Origin: Alphaproteobacteria bacterium
GTDB taxonomy: Bacteria; Pseudomonadota; Alphaproteobacteria; SHVP01
DNA: 24,454 nucleotides
Assembly: GCA_009694165.1 (NCBI GenBank)
Contig: SHVP01000031.1
Location: forward strand, 1-24,454
Direction of reading: 5' to 3'
The notes beneath the pieces were generated by a model. That model was not told the DNA's origin. It was given only the letters and a program-made list of their open reading frames with translations, and did not search any database. Every line of letters starts with the position of its first letter. Position 1 is the first letter of the stretch. Made by a program: the position numbers and the translations under genes. Below, in pieces: positions 7,565 through 14,987 of this stretch.

Positions 7565-9669
7565 CACCCACCTCGCGCTGCCGGTTCGACCAGCAAGTTG
7601 CCGATCCGATCCACCGCGGCGTTCCACCCGGGAACGATCCAGGTGGTGCCGTCCTCCTGTTCGACAATGGCCGGGCCCTTGACCGTCGCGTCGCGGCCCA
7701 GCGTCTTGCGGTCGTAGACCGGAACCTCGAGGAACGTCCCCTCGTGGTAGACCCGCCGCCGGCCGATCGCCTCCGCCCGCCCGCCGGCCGGTGCCTCGGG
7801 AAACTCGATGGGCGGCATGCGGCCGATCACCTGCAGGCGCTGGGTGGTCACCTCGGCGCTGCTGTCGCGGTCGCGGAAGCCATAGAGCTTCTCGTGCGCC
7901 TGATGGAACAGCTCGGTGATCGCCGCCTCGTCGGGCTCAACGCGGAGCGCGTCGGGCAGCGTCACCTGCAGCTCGAAGGCCTGGTCAGTGTAGTGCATCT
8001 CGAGGGTGACCAGAAACTCCGGCCGGCCAAGGAGGTCGCCTTCCCGCTCGATCCACGCCCGCGCGTCGGCCTCGAGTTCGCGGAAGATGGTCTTGAGCGT
8101 CGCCGCCGCACCCGGCTGGTCGAGGCCCACGTGGTGCGAGCGCACGTAGTCGCGCTTGACGTCGGCCAGGATGGCGCCAAGGGCACAGAAGGTGCTTGAG
8201 GCCGGCGGCACGATTAGCGAGGAAAGCCCGCTCTCCACCGCCAGCAGGTTGGCGTGCGTCGGCCCGGCGCCGCCGAAGGCCATCAGCGCGAAGTCGCGCG
8301 GATCCTCGCCGCGCCGGGCGAGCCCCTTGTTGAGTTCGGCGGCCATTACGGCCGTCGTGACCTGAAGCGCCGCCGAGGCCGCCCACACCGCGCGGTCGGG
8401 GCCCTCGAGGCCGATCTGGTCGGCGATCCCTTCGAGCGCGCGCTCCGCGGCCGCGCGGTCGAGCGCCATCCGCCCGCCCAGGAAGTGCTTCGGGTCGATG
8501 TAGCCCACCAAGAGGTAGCAGTCCGTGACCGTGGGCTCGGTGCCGCCGCGGCTGTAGCACACCGGCCCCGGGTCGGCGCCGGCGCTCCTCGGCCCGATCT
8601 TGAGCACACCCTGCGCATCGACCCAGATGATCGAGCCGCCGCCGGCGCCGATCGCCGAGACGTCGAGGACCGGCAGGATCAGCGGGAACTCGCCCACGTG
8701 CGAGAGCGTAGTGAAGCTCGGCTCGCCGTCCAGCACCACCGAGACGTCGCAACTGGTGCCGCCCATGTCGATGGTGACCAGGTTGCGGATGCCGGCGACA
8801 TCCGCCGCCCGGGTCGCCGCCACCACGCCCGAGGCTGGGCCCGACAGGATGGTGTCGATCGGCCGGTCGACGGCGGTCTCGACCGTGATGGTGCCGCCGT
8901 TGGAGGCGGTGATGTAGATCGGCGCGCTCACCCCCAGCTTCTTCACCCGCTCGGTGAGCCGTGCCAGGTAGGCGTCCATGATCGGCTGCACGTAGGCGTT
9001 CATCAGCGACACCAGCGAGCGCTCGAACTCGCCCAACTCGGGCCAGATGTGCGCCGACTCGGTCACCGGTACGTCGGGCAGGCGGGCGCGCAAGGCCTCT
9101 GCCACCTGCCGTTCGAGATCGGGGAAGCGGAACGAATGCAGGAGCTGCACCGCCACCGCGTCCACCCCTTCGGCCTTGAGGCGCTGGGCGATGGCGTCGA
9201 ATTCCCGCTGGTCGGCCTCGGCGACCACGGTGCCGTCGGCCTTGAGGCGCGCGCTCGTTTCGAAGATCAGGTCGCGGGTGACCAGCGGCTCTTCCTTGCG
9301 GAGCGTGAAGTCCTGGGTGTGCGCTAGGTTGGCGCGCCCGATCTCGAGGATGCCGCGGTTGCCCTTCGAGACCACCAGCGCGATCCGCGCGCCGCGCCGC
9401 TGGATGATGGCGTTCACCAGCAAGGTCGTGCCGTGGACGATCAACTCGATGTCGGCAGGCGTGACGCCGGCGCGCGCGATCAGGGCCGGCAGCCCGCGTT
9501 CGATGGAGAGCGACGGGTCGCCGGGCACGCTTGGCTCCTTGAAGCGGGTCATGGCGCGAGACGCCATGTCGACCAGCACGAAGTCGGTGAAAGTGCCGCC
9601 GACGTCGATGCCGATCCGGCACTTGCGCCCGCCGTCTCGGCGGGCGGGCTGCGCTGCGGTCGCGTTCAT
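7564..9669 (-). CDS. hyuA: Hydantoinase A / oxoprolinase family protein (HyuA)
   Basis: 701 residues, normal for HyuA (about 650-720). The N-terminus carries the ASKHA-type ATP-binding start GIDVGGTFTDFVLVD (about residues 19-33). It is followed by VHGTTLLVNAIIQRRG, the Hydantoinase_A core with DTILSGPASGVVAAT, TIDMGGTSCDVSVV and SAIGAGGGSIIWVD, then SAGADPGPVCYSRGGTEPTV and the C-terminal MAFGGAGPTHA block. It is predicted to bind and use ATP to activate a lactam or amide carbonyl while HyuB completes the site. It starts 10 bases after the ggt stop and its own stop overlaps the hyuB ATG, so the three genes form a tight operon. Cytoplasmic, no signal peptide. All visible nucleotide-binding motifs are intact. 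Confidence 0.93.
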   Translation of the reverse strand: MNATAAQPARRDGGRKCRIGIDVGGTFTDFVLVDMASRAMTRFKEPSVPGDPSLSIERGLPALIARAGVTPADIELIVHGTTLLVNAIIQRRGARIALVVSKGNRGILEIGRANLAHTQDFTLRKEEPLVTRDLIFETSARLKADGTVVAEADQREFDAIAQRLKAEGVDAVAVQLLHSFRFPDLERQVAEALRARLPDVPVTESAHIWPELGEFERSLVSLMNAYVQPIMDAYLARLTERVKKLGVSAPIYITASNGGTITVETAVDRPIDTILSGPASGVVAATRAADVAGIRNLVTIDMGGTSCDVSVVLDGEPSFTTLSHVGEFPLILPVLDVSAIGAGGGSIIWVDAQGVLKIGPRSAGADPGPVCYSRGGTEPTVTDCYLLVGYIDPKHFLGGRMALDRAAAERALEGIADQIGLEGPDRAVWAASAALQVTTAVMAAELNKGLARRGEDPRDFALMAFGGAGPTHANLLAVESGLSSLIVPPASSTFCALGAILADVKRDYVRSHHVGLDQPGAAATLKTIFRELEADARAWIEREGDLLGRPEFLVTLEMHYTDQAFELQVTLPDALRVEPDEAAITELFHQAHEKLYGFRDRDSSAEVTTQRLQVIGRMPPIEFPEAPAGGRAEAIGRRRVYHEGTFLEVPVYDRKTLGRDATVKGPAIVEQEDGTTWIVPGWNAAVDRIGNLLVEPAARGG

Positions 9670-9679
9670 GGTCCCGTCC

Positions 9680-11404
9680 CTACCAGCCGATGGCGTAGGC
9701 GTCGCGGCGCGGATCGGCGCCGCCGCTGAGCACGCCGGTCTCGAGGTTCTTTACGATGGCGCAGACCGAAGCCGCGCGCCAGATGCGCTCCGGCCACACC
9801 TCGATCACGTGGCCAAGCTTGGTCAATGCGTCGGCGGTGCGGGCGGCCAGACTTTCCTCAACCTTGAGCAGCCCCGGCACGTAGGCGTGCGGATAGAAGA
9901 GCGCCGGGAAGCTATAGGAGGCGAAGCGCGGCATCTCGACGGCGAGCTGCGGGTCCATGCCGAACAGCAGCATGTTGCACAGCACCTGGGTCATCGCCTG
10001 GGGGATGACGTCGCTGCCGGGCGTGCCGAACGGCATCACCATCTTGCCTTCGCGGATGGCGATGGCGGGCCCGGCGGTGCGGGTGCGCTTGCCCGGCATC
10101 ACCGCGTTGGGGTGCTTGGGATCGGTCCAGCCGCAGATGCCGAAGTGGGCGAGCCCGAAGCCGGTGCCGGGCACCACCGGCGCGTTGGCGTTGCCGCCGC
10201 TGACCAGCATGGAGAACGCGTTGCCCTGCCTGTCGACGGCGCAGAGATACGAGGTGCCGCCGTCCTGGCGAATGGCCTGGCGCTCGGGCTGGCGGCCGGA
10301 CGGCGCGCCGCCGGCCTTGGCGGCCCGCCCGACGTCGCCCGGCGACGGCACGTCTGGCCAAGCGCGGTCGGGACGAATCTGGCGGCGCCGTTCGTCGGCG
10401 TAGGCGCGGGACGTGAGGATGGCCACCGGCACGTCGACGAAGTCGGGATCGCCCACATAGGCCTCGCGGTCGGCGAAGGCGAGCTTGAAGGCCTCGGTCA
10501 TCGTGTGGATGTAGGCGACCGAGTTGTGCCCCATCGCCTTGAGGTCGAAGCCGTCGAGAATGTTGAGCGCCTCGATGAAGTGGATGCCGTTAAACGGGCC
10601 CACGTGCACGTCGACGCCGGCGAAGCGGCTGGCGACGGTTGGCCGTACCCGGCCGCGATAGGCCGCCATGTCCTCGTAGCGCACCAGGCCGCCCTCGGCG
10701 CGGTAGTAAGCGTCGATCTTGCGCGCGATGTCGCCGCGGTAGAAGGCGGCGTGGACCGCCTCCAGCCCTGCCTTGCGCCCGCCGCGCGAAGCCATTTTCT
10801 CCTCGTCGGCGAGAAACTGCAGCGTGCGGCCGAGATCGGCCTGCACGAACACCTCGCCTAGCTCGATCGGCTTGCCGTTCGGAAAAAACACCGCCCGCGT
10901 GGTCGGCCAGGGGATCGTTTTTTCGCGGATCAACTGGGCGAGCAGCGGGTACATGGGGAACCCGTCGCGCGCCAGCCGGATTGCCGGCGCGGCGACCTCG
11001 GCGAACGACATGGTGCCGAACTCGGCCAGGCAGATCAGGTAGGAATCGACCGCGCCGGGGACCATCGATTCGAGGATGCCCAGCGGGATCTCGCCGCGGT
11101 GGTGCTTGTGGAAATACTCGCACGTGGCGAGCTTCGGCCACGGGCCGCTGCCCGTCACCGAGACGGTGCGGCCGCTATCGGCTAGGTGGATGACCGCAGG
11201 CGCGATGCCGGCAAGCCCGGTCAGCTCGCACTGCAGGACGTTGGTCGCCAGCGCCGCGGCGATGCCGGCATCGATCGCGTTGCCGCCTGCCTCGAGCATC
11301 TGGAACCCGGCCAGCGACGCCATGTGGTGACCGGCCGAGACTACGTGGCGCATCGCCGTCACGCTGGGCCGAAAGGGGCGCTGGGGCGCCGCGCCGGTGG
11401 ACAT
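9680..11404 (-). CDS. Gamma-glutamyltransferase-like Ntn hydrolase, no signal peptide
   Basis: 574 residues, the usual GGT proenzyme length. The start MSTGAAPQRPF at 11404 has AGGAG about nine bases upstream. It matches family starts soon after, with VVSAGHHMASLAGFQMLEAG and GGNAIDAGIAAAL. The autoprocessing nucleophile is T384 in DGGTSYLCAVDRQGNA, aligned with E. coli Thr391; small and large subunits would form by self-cleavage there. Further family blocks are VVPGTGFGLAHF and PGKRTRTAGPAIAI. Several ligand-site positions differ from true GGT: the DFRETAP segment that supplies the carboxylate-binding arginine reads VTGSGPWP, the paired serines of the SSMSP segment are replaced (RTAGPAI), and GSPGG reads GTPGS. 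It resembles the YwrD-like branch of uncertain substrate. Without a signal peptide it should act in the cytoplasm. First gene of the operon with hyuA and hyuB. Confidence 0.88.
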   Translation of the reverse strand: MSTGAAPQRPFRPSVTAMRHVVSAGHHMASLAGFQMLEAGGNAIDAGIAAALATNVLQCELTGLAGIAPAVIHLADSGRTVSVTGSGPWPKLATCEYFHKHHRGEIPLGILESMVPGAVDSYLICLAEFGTMSFAEVAAPAIRLARDGFPMYPLLAQLIREKTIPWPTTRAVFFPNGKPIELGEVFVQADLGRTLQFLADEEKMASRGGRKAGLEAVHAAFYRGDIARKIDAYYRAEGGLVRYEDMAAYRGRVRPTVASRFAGVDVHVGPFNGIHFIEALNILDGFDLKAMGHNSVAYIHTMTEAFKLAFADREAYVGDPDFVDVPVAILTSRAYADERRRQIRPDRAWPDVPSPGDVGRAAKAGGAPSGRQPERQAIRQDGGTSYLCAVDRQGNAFSMLVSGGNANAPVVPGTGFGLAHFGICGWTDPKHPNAVMPGKRTRTAGPAIAIREGKMVMPFGTPGSDVIPQAMTQVLCNMLLFGMDPQLAVEMPRFASYSFPALFYPHAYVPGLLKVEESLAARTADALTKLGHVIEVWPERIWRAASVCAIVKNLETGVLSGGADPRRDAYAIGW

Positions 11405-11491
11405 GGTTGCTGCTCCTGGGTGGGGGTTGCTGGAGGAACGGTCGGCGGGGCCGGGGCCGGCGAGCGGGGCCGGCGAAGTGTTGGTCGTCAC

Positions 11492-11522
11492 CTGGCAAAC
11501 ATGGTAGCGATACGGTTGCCGG
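11492..11522. promoter_or_regulatory. Imperfect inverted repeat between the divergent ggt and permease operons
   Basis: CTGGCAA (11492-11498) and TTGCCGG (11516-11522) form a seven-base inverted repeat with one mismatch and a 17-base spacer. It sits near the middle of the 268-base divergent gap 11405-11672, the natural place for a shared operator. No regulator gene lies next to it. The remainder of the gap is very GC-rich and I see no confident -35/-10 pair in it. Confidence 0.25.
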
Positions 11523-11672
11523 CCGTGGCGAAATGGGAATGACAGAAACGCGATCCGCATACTCGCCGCGTCTGCCGCCGGTGGCAAGCCCCTCGTCGGC
11601 GCCGGTCGCGCGGCAGTGGCCCGCCGCCGGCCGGATCGCCGCTAGCCCGTCCGTCGCCCCGAGCCCCGCCGC

Positions 11673-12650
11673 ATGACCGCCTTCATCGTTCGCCGCCTGA
11701 TGCAGAGCGCCATCGTCGTCCTGGTGATGACGCTGCTGGTGTTCTTCGGCGTCATGGTGGTCGGCGACCCGATGGAAATCCTTGTCACCGACGACTGCGG
11801 CACCGCCTGCCGGGCGGCGGCCACGGTCCAGCTCGGCCTCCACTTGCCGCTGCACGAACAGTACATCGTCTTCATCAAGAACATGCTGGGCGGCGATCTC
11901 GGGCGGTCGTTCGTGTTCGGCACGCCGGTCTACAAGCTGTTGCTGGAGCGCATGCCGGCGACCCTCGAACTCGCCGTGTTTTCCATGACGCTCACAGTGG
12001 TGCTCGGCATTCCGCTCGGCCTCTGGGCCGGCCTCAAGCCCGACGCCTGGAGCAGCCGGCTGATCATGGCCGGCTCGATCATGGGATTCAGCCTGCCCGC
12101 CTTCTGGTTCGGCATCATCCTGATCGTCGTCTTCTCGATCGAACTGGGCTGGCTGCCGGCGATCGGGCGGGGCGCGACGGTGGACGTGTGGGGCTTGCGC
12201 TTCAGCTTCCTCACCCCGAGCGGGTTCGCCCACCTGATCCTGCCGGCGATCAGCCTGTCGCTCACCCAGATGGCGTTGATCATCCGCTTGACCCGCAGCG
12301 GCATGCGCGAGGCGATCCACCTCGACTACATCAAGTTCGCCCACTCTAAGGGGCTGTCTTCGCGCCGGGTGGTGTTCGTGCACCTGCTCAAGAACATCCT
12401 GATCCCGATCGTCACCGTGCTCGGCCTCGAGTTCGGCACCCTGCTCGCCTACAGCCTGGTCACCGAAACGGTGTTCGCTTGGCCCGGATTGGGCAAGCTG
12501 CTGATCGATTCCATCAACCTGCTCGACCGGCCGGTGGTGGTGACCTACCTGGCGATCACGGTGCTGGTGTTCATCGTCATCAACCTCACCGTCGACATCG
12601 CCTATTCGCTGATCGATCCCAGGGTGCGCCTCTACGGAGCGCGGCGATGA
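11673..12650 (+). CDS. ABC transporter permease, DppB type
   Basis: 325 residues with the DppB/OppB layout: an N-terminal membrane helix (FIVRRLMQSAIVVLVMTLLV), a periplasmic stretch with LGLHLPLHEQYIVFIKNML, LGGDLGRSFVFGTPVY, and a BPD_transp_1 domain of five further helices from about residue 95. The EAA loop that contacts the ATPase is visible around MREAIHLDYIKFAHSKGLSS. It forms the membrane channel together with the next gene, whose ATG overlaps its stop by four bases (ATGA). The likely partner binding protein is encoded at 3864. No ABC ATPase gene follows, so energy coupling must come from elsewhere. The ATG at 11673 has no strong Shine-Dalgarno sequence. The substrate cannot be read from the sequence. 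Confidence 0.92.
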   Translation: MTAFIVRRLMQSAIVVLVMTLLVFFGVMVVGDPMEILVTDDCGTACRAAATVQLGLHLPLHEQYIVFIKNMLGGDLGRSFVFGTPVYKLLLERMPATLELAVFSMTLTVVLGIPLGLWAGLKPDAWSSRLIMAGSIMGFSLPAFWFGIILIVVFSIELGWLPAIGRGATVDVWGLRFSFLTPSGFAHLILPAISLSLTQMALIIRLTRSGMREAIHLDYIKFAHSKGLSSRRVVFVHLLKNILIPIVTVLGLEFGTLLAYSLVTETVFAWPGLGKLLIDSINLLDRPVVVTYLAITVLVFIVINLTVDIAYSLIDPRVRLYGARR

Positions 12651-13561
12651 GCGCGCCCGCGCCCAAGGCCGGCGCCGAACGACCGGGCGGCGAGTCGCAC
12701 CTGCTGCAATTCGCTCGCGAATATTGCGAGGACCCGATCGCCGCGGTCGCCTTCCTGACCGCCATCGCGGCGATCGCGGTCGCGCTGCTCGCCCCCTGGA
12801 TCGCGCCCACCGATCCCTACGACCTCGCCAAGTTGAGCATCCTCGACGGGCGCCTGAGGCCGGGCGAGAAGATGATGAACGGCGTCACCGCCTGGCTGGG
12901 CACCGACGGCGTCGGGCGCGACATGCTGAGCGCCATCGTCTATGGGATGCGGCTCAGCATCATGGTTGCCATCACCAGCGCGGTGGTGGCCCAGATGCTC
13001 GGCATCTGCGTCGGGCTGGCGGCGGCCTATTTCGGCGGCCTGGTCGACACCGTCATCATGCGCCTCGTAGACATGAAGCTGGGCTTCCCCTCGATTCTGA
13101 TCGCACTCATCCTGATCGCGGTGCTGGGGCCGGGGATCGACAAGCTGGTGATCGCGCTGATCGTCGCCCAGTGGGCGATCTACACCCGTATCATGCGCGC
13201 GACCGCCTTGGCCGAAAAGGAACGCGAGTACATCGGGGCGGCGCGCGGGCTCGGCTTCGGCGCGCTCCGGGTGGTGTTCAAACACCTGCTGCCCAACTGC
13301 CTGCCGCCGATGATCGTGGTCGGCACCGTGCAGGTCGCCCACGCGGTCTCGATCGAGGCGACGCTCTCTTTCCTTGGCCTCGGGCTGCCGCCCACCGAAC
13401 CCTCGCTCGGCCTGCTGATCGCCAACGGCTTCGAATACCTGCTGAGCGGCACCTACTGGATCAGCCTCTATCCGGGCTTCGCGCTGCTGTTCACCATCAT
13501 GAGCATCAACCTGGTGGGCGACCGGGTGCGCGACGTGCTCAATCCCCGCCTGCGCCGCTAA
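12647..13561 (+). CDS. ABC transporter permease, DppC type
   Basis: 304 residues. The start at 12647 is set by the ATGA overlap with the upstream permease. It has a short cytoplasmic N-terminus, a first helix (AVAFLTAIAAIAVALLAPWI), the family motif WLGTDGVGRDMLSAIVYGMR, and a five-helix BPD_transp_1 domain. The EAA loop is EKEREYIGAARGLGFGALRV, followed by FKHLLPNCLPPMIV. The C-terminal segment has VSIEATLSFLGLGLPPTEPS, typical of DppC. It is the second half of the channel encoded with the gene at 11673. Its stop at 13559-13561 directly abuts a truncated amidohydrolase gene on the other strand, marking the right end of the inserted block. A dppD/dppF ATPase pair would be expected next but is absent. 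Confidence 0.92.
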   Translation: MSAPAPKAGAERPGGESHLLQFAREYCEDPIAAVAFLTAIAAIAVALLAPWIAPTDPYDLAKLSILDGRLRPGEKMMNGVTAWLGTDGVGRDMLSAIVYGMRLSIMVAITSAVVAQMLGICVGLAAAYFGGLVDTVIMRLVDMKLGFPSILIALILIAVLGPGIDKLVIALIVAQWAIYTRIMRATALAEKEREYIGAARGLGFGALRVVFKHLLPNCLPPMIVVGTVQVAHAVSIEATLSFLGLGLPPTEPSLGLLIANGFEYLLSGTYWISLYPGFALLFTIMSINLVGDRVRDVLNPRLRR

Positions 13562-13615
13562 GCGGCCGGCCGCGACATCGAGAAGCGCCAGGTTCTTGAA
13601 CAGAAGATCGGCCAT
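13562..13615 (-). pseudogene. Amidohydrolase 5' stub (18 codons)
   Basis: On the minus strand an ATG at 13615, five bases after the stop of the dihydroorotase-like gene and preceded by AAGAG, begins MADLLFKNLALLDVAAGR. This is the typical N-terminus of metal-dependent amidohydrolases, whose first beta strands read like LLFKNARLLD. After 18 codons the sequence becomes the reverse complement of the permease stop codon and permease coding sequence; the reading frame stays open but no longer resembles a hydrolase. The gene once followed the dihydroorotase-like gene in its operon and was cut off at about 13562. The match rests on only 18 residues, so the family is a good but not certain guess. Confidence 0.6.
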
Positions 13616-13620
13616 GGCTC

Positions 13621-14967
13621 TTAGGCTTTCGGCGTCACGAGGCAGCCGCGTGGCGTGCCGTCCACACGGCCGTCGCGCATCACGACTTCGCCGCGCAACA
13701 GCGTCAGGACCGGCTTGCCTTTGACCCGTTGTCCGGCGAAGGGCGTTCGTCCCGCCTTGGTGTATTGATCGACGTCGGTAATCACGGTCGTCGCCTCGGG
13801 ATCAACGAGGACGATGTCGGCGTCGGAGCCAGGCGCGAGCGAGCCTTTGCGCGGATAGAGCCCGAACATCCGCGCCGGGGTCTCGGCGCAGCAGCGGACG
13901 ATATCGCCGTACGACCAGCGGCCCTGGGCCGCCTGATCGAGCATCAGCGGCAGGAGCGTCTGCAAGCCGGGGAACCCCGTCGGCGCGTTCCAGAACGCGG
14001 AGCGGCCCGCATCTTTCTCCACCGGCAAATGCGGGGCGTGATCGGTCGAGACGACTTCCAACGTTCCATCGGCGATCGCCGCCCACAGCGCCTTGATATC
14101 GTCGGCGATGCGCAACGGCGGAGCCACCAGCGCGAACGGTCCGAGACGATCCAAGGCCTTCGCGTCGAGAATCAGATGATGCGGATTAACCTCGCCGTGC
14201 AGGCGCGGATTGCTCTGCCGCGCTGCCCGCAACGCCTCGACCGATGCCCGACAACTGATCTGACGGACGATCGCTTCGGCGCCGGCCGTAGCAACGGCGG
14301 CGGCAAGCTTCGTTACGGCATCGGCCTCGACGCTCGGCGGATGCAAGCGCGGATAGTCGCGGGGCGTACCGGCGCCGCTTTGGCGCAAACTGCGCAGCCG
14401 GCTCTTGACGCTCGCGTGATCGCCCGGCGTGATTCCGGCGACACGGCCCACCGCCGCGACCGCACGAAGCGCTTTGACGAGCGACGCCGGATCGTCGAGG
14501 CGATGCGGCGGATCGAAGTCGGCCATGAACAACTCGAACGACACGGCGCCGGCTTTGGCCAAGCCTTCGACTCGCGACACGTCGGTCCCGACCAGGGCTT
14601 GCAAGGCGACGTCGATGTGGGATTTGCCGGTGGCGAGCGCCGCCTTGGCGTGAAAATCCTCGACGGTGAGGGTCAGCGGATCGTCGGTCGGCATGACCAT
14701 CGCGGTGGTGACGCCACCCGCCGCCGCGGCTTTCGAACCGGTCGCGAAGCCTTCCTTGCGGACGAGGCCGGGTTCGCGGAAATGGACATGCGCATCGACG
14801 AGGCCGGGCAGCACCAGGCGACCGGCGGCATCGATGCGGGCTCGCGCCGACACCGTCTCGCTCGGTGCCGGCAAGGCGGCGACGCGGCCCTCGGTAATCG
14901 CGACGGAGGCGGCGAACGATCGGGTCGGCGTGACGACGGTGCCGCGCTCGATGACGAGATCGAACAT
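13621..14967 (-). CDS. Dihydroorotase/hydantoinase-like amidohydrolase with missing metal ligands
   Basis: 448 residues; the start MFDLVIERGTVVTPTRSF at 14967 matches the family N-terminus and lies 20 bases after the upstream stop. Cyclic amidohydrolase features kept are the first metal motif DAHVHFREPG (H60, H62), GGVTTAMVMPTDDP, EVNPHHLILD (259-268), and STDHAPH with D309. Other expected ligands are changed. The bridging lysine position of hydantoinase-type SFKxFMAY reads SFELFMAD (E145). The HAEN/HCED histidine segment reads ITPGD (179-183). The HxSS histidine reads RQIS (R235). A normal binuclear site therefore looks impossible, although the frame is intact and the structural core conserved. 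It may bind one metal, have changed chemistry, or serve a structural role as inactive dihydroorotase homologues do with aspartate carbamoyltransferase. It is co-transcribed with the PotD-like protein upstream. Confidence 0.8.
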   Translation of the reverse strand: MFDLVIERGTVVTPTRSFAASVAITEGRVAALPAPSETVSARARIDAAGRLVLPGLVDAHVHFREPGLVRKEGFATGSKAAAAGGVTTAMVMPTDDPLTLTVEDFHAKAALATGKSHIDVALQALVGTDVSRVEGLAKAGAVSFELFMADFDPPHRLDDPASLVKALRAVAAVGRVAGITPGDHASVKSRLRSLRQSGAGTPRDYPRLHPPSVEADAVTKLAAAVATAGAEAIVRQISCRASVEALRAARQSNPRLHGEVNPHHLILDAKALDRLGPFALVAPPLRIADDIKALWAAIADGTLEVVSTDHAPHLPVEKDAGRSAFWNAPTGFPGLQTLLPLMLDQAAQGRWSYGDIVRCCAETPARMFGLYPRKGSLAPGSDADIVLVDPEATTVITDVDQYTKAGRTPFAGQRVKGKPVLTLLRGEVVMRDGRVDGTPRGCLVTPKA

Positions 14968-14987
14968 GGCCACGTCCGTCGCGCCCG

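Noticed and set aside
9047..10861. 600-codon plus-strand open frame across hyuA and ggt
   Set aside because: Antisense to two genes with strong family matches; it changes character at their boundary and shows no motif of its own.
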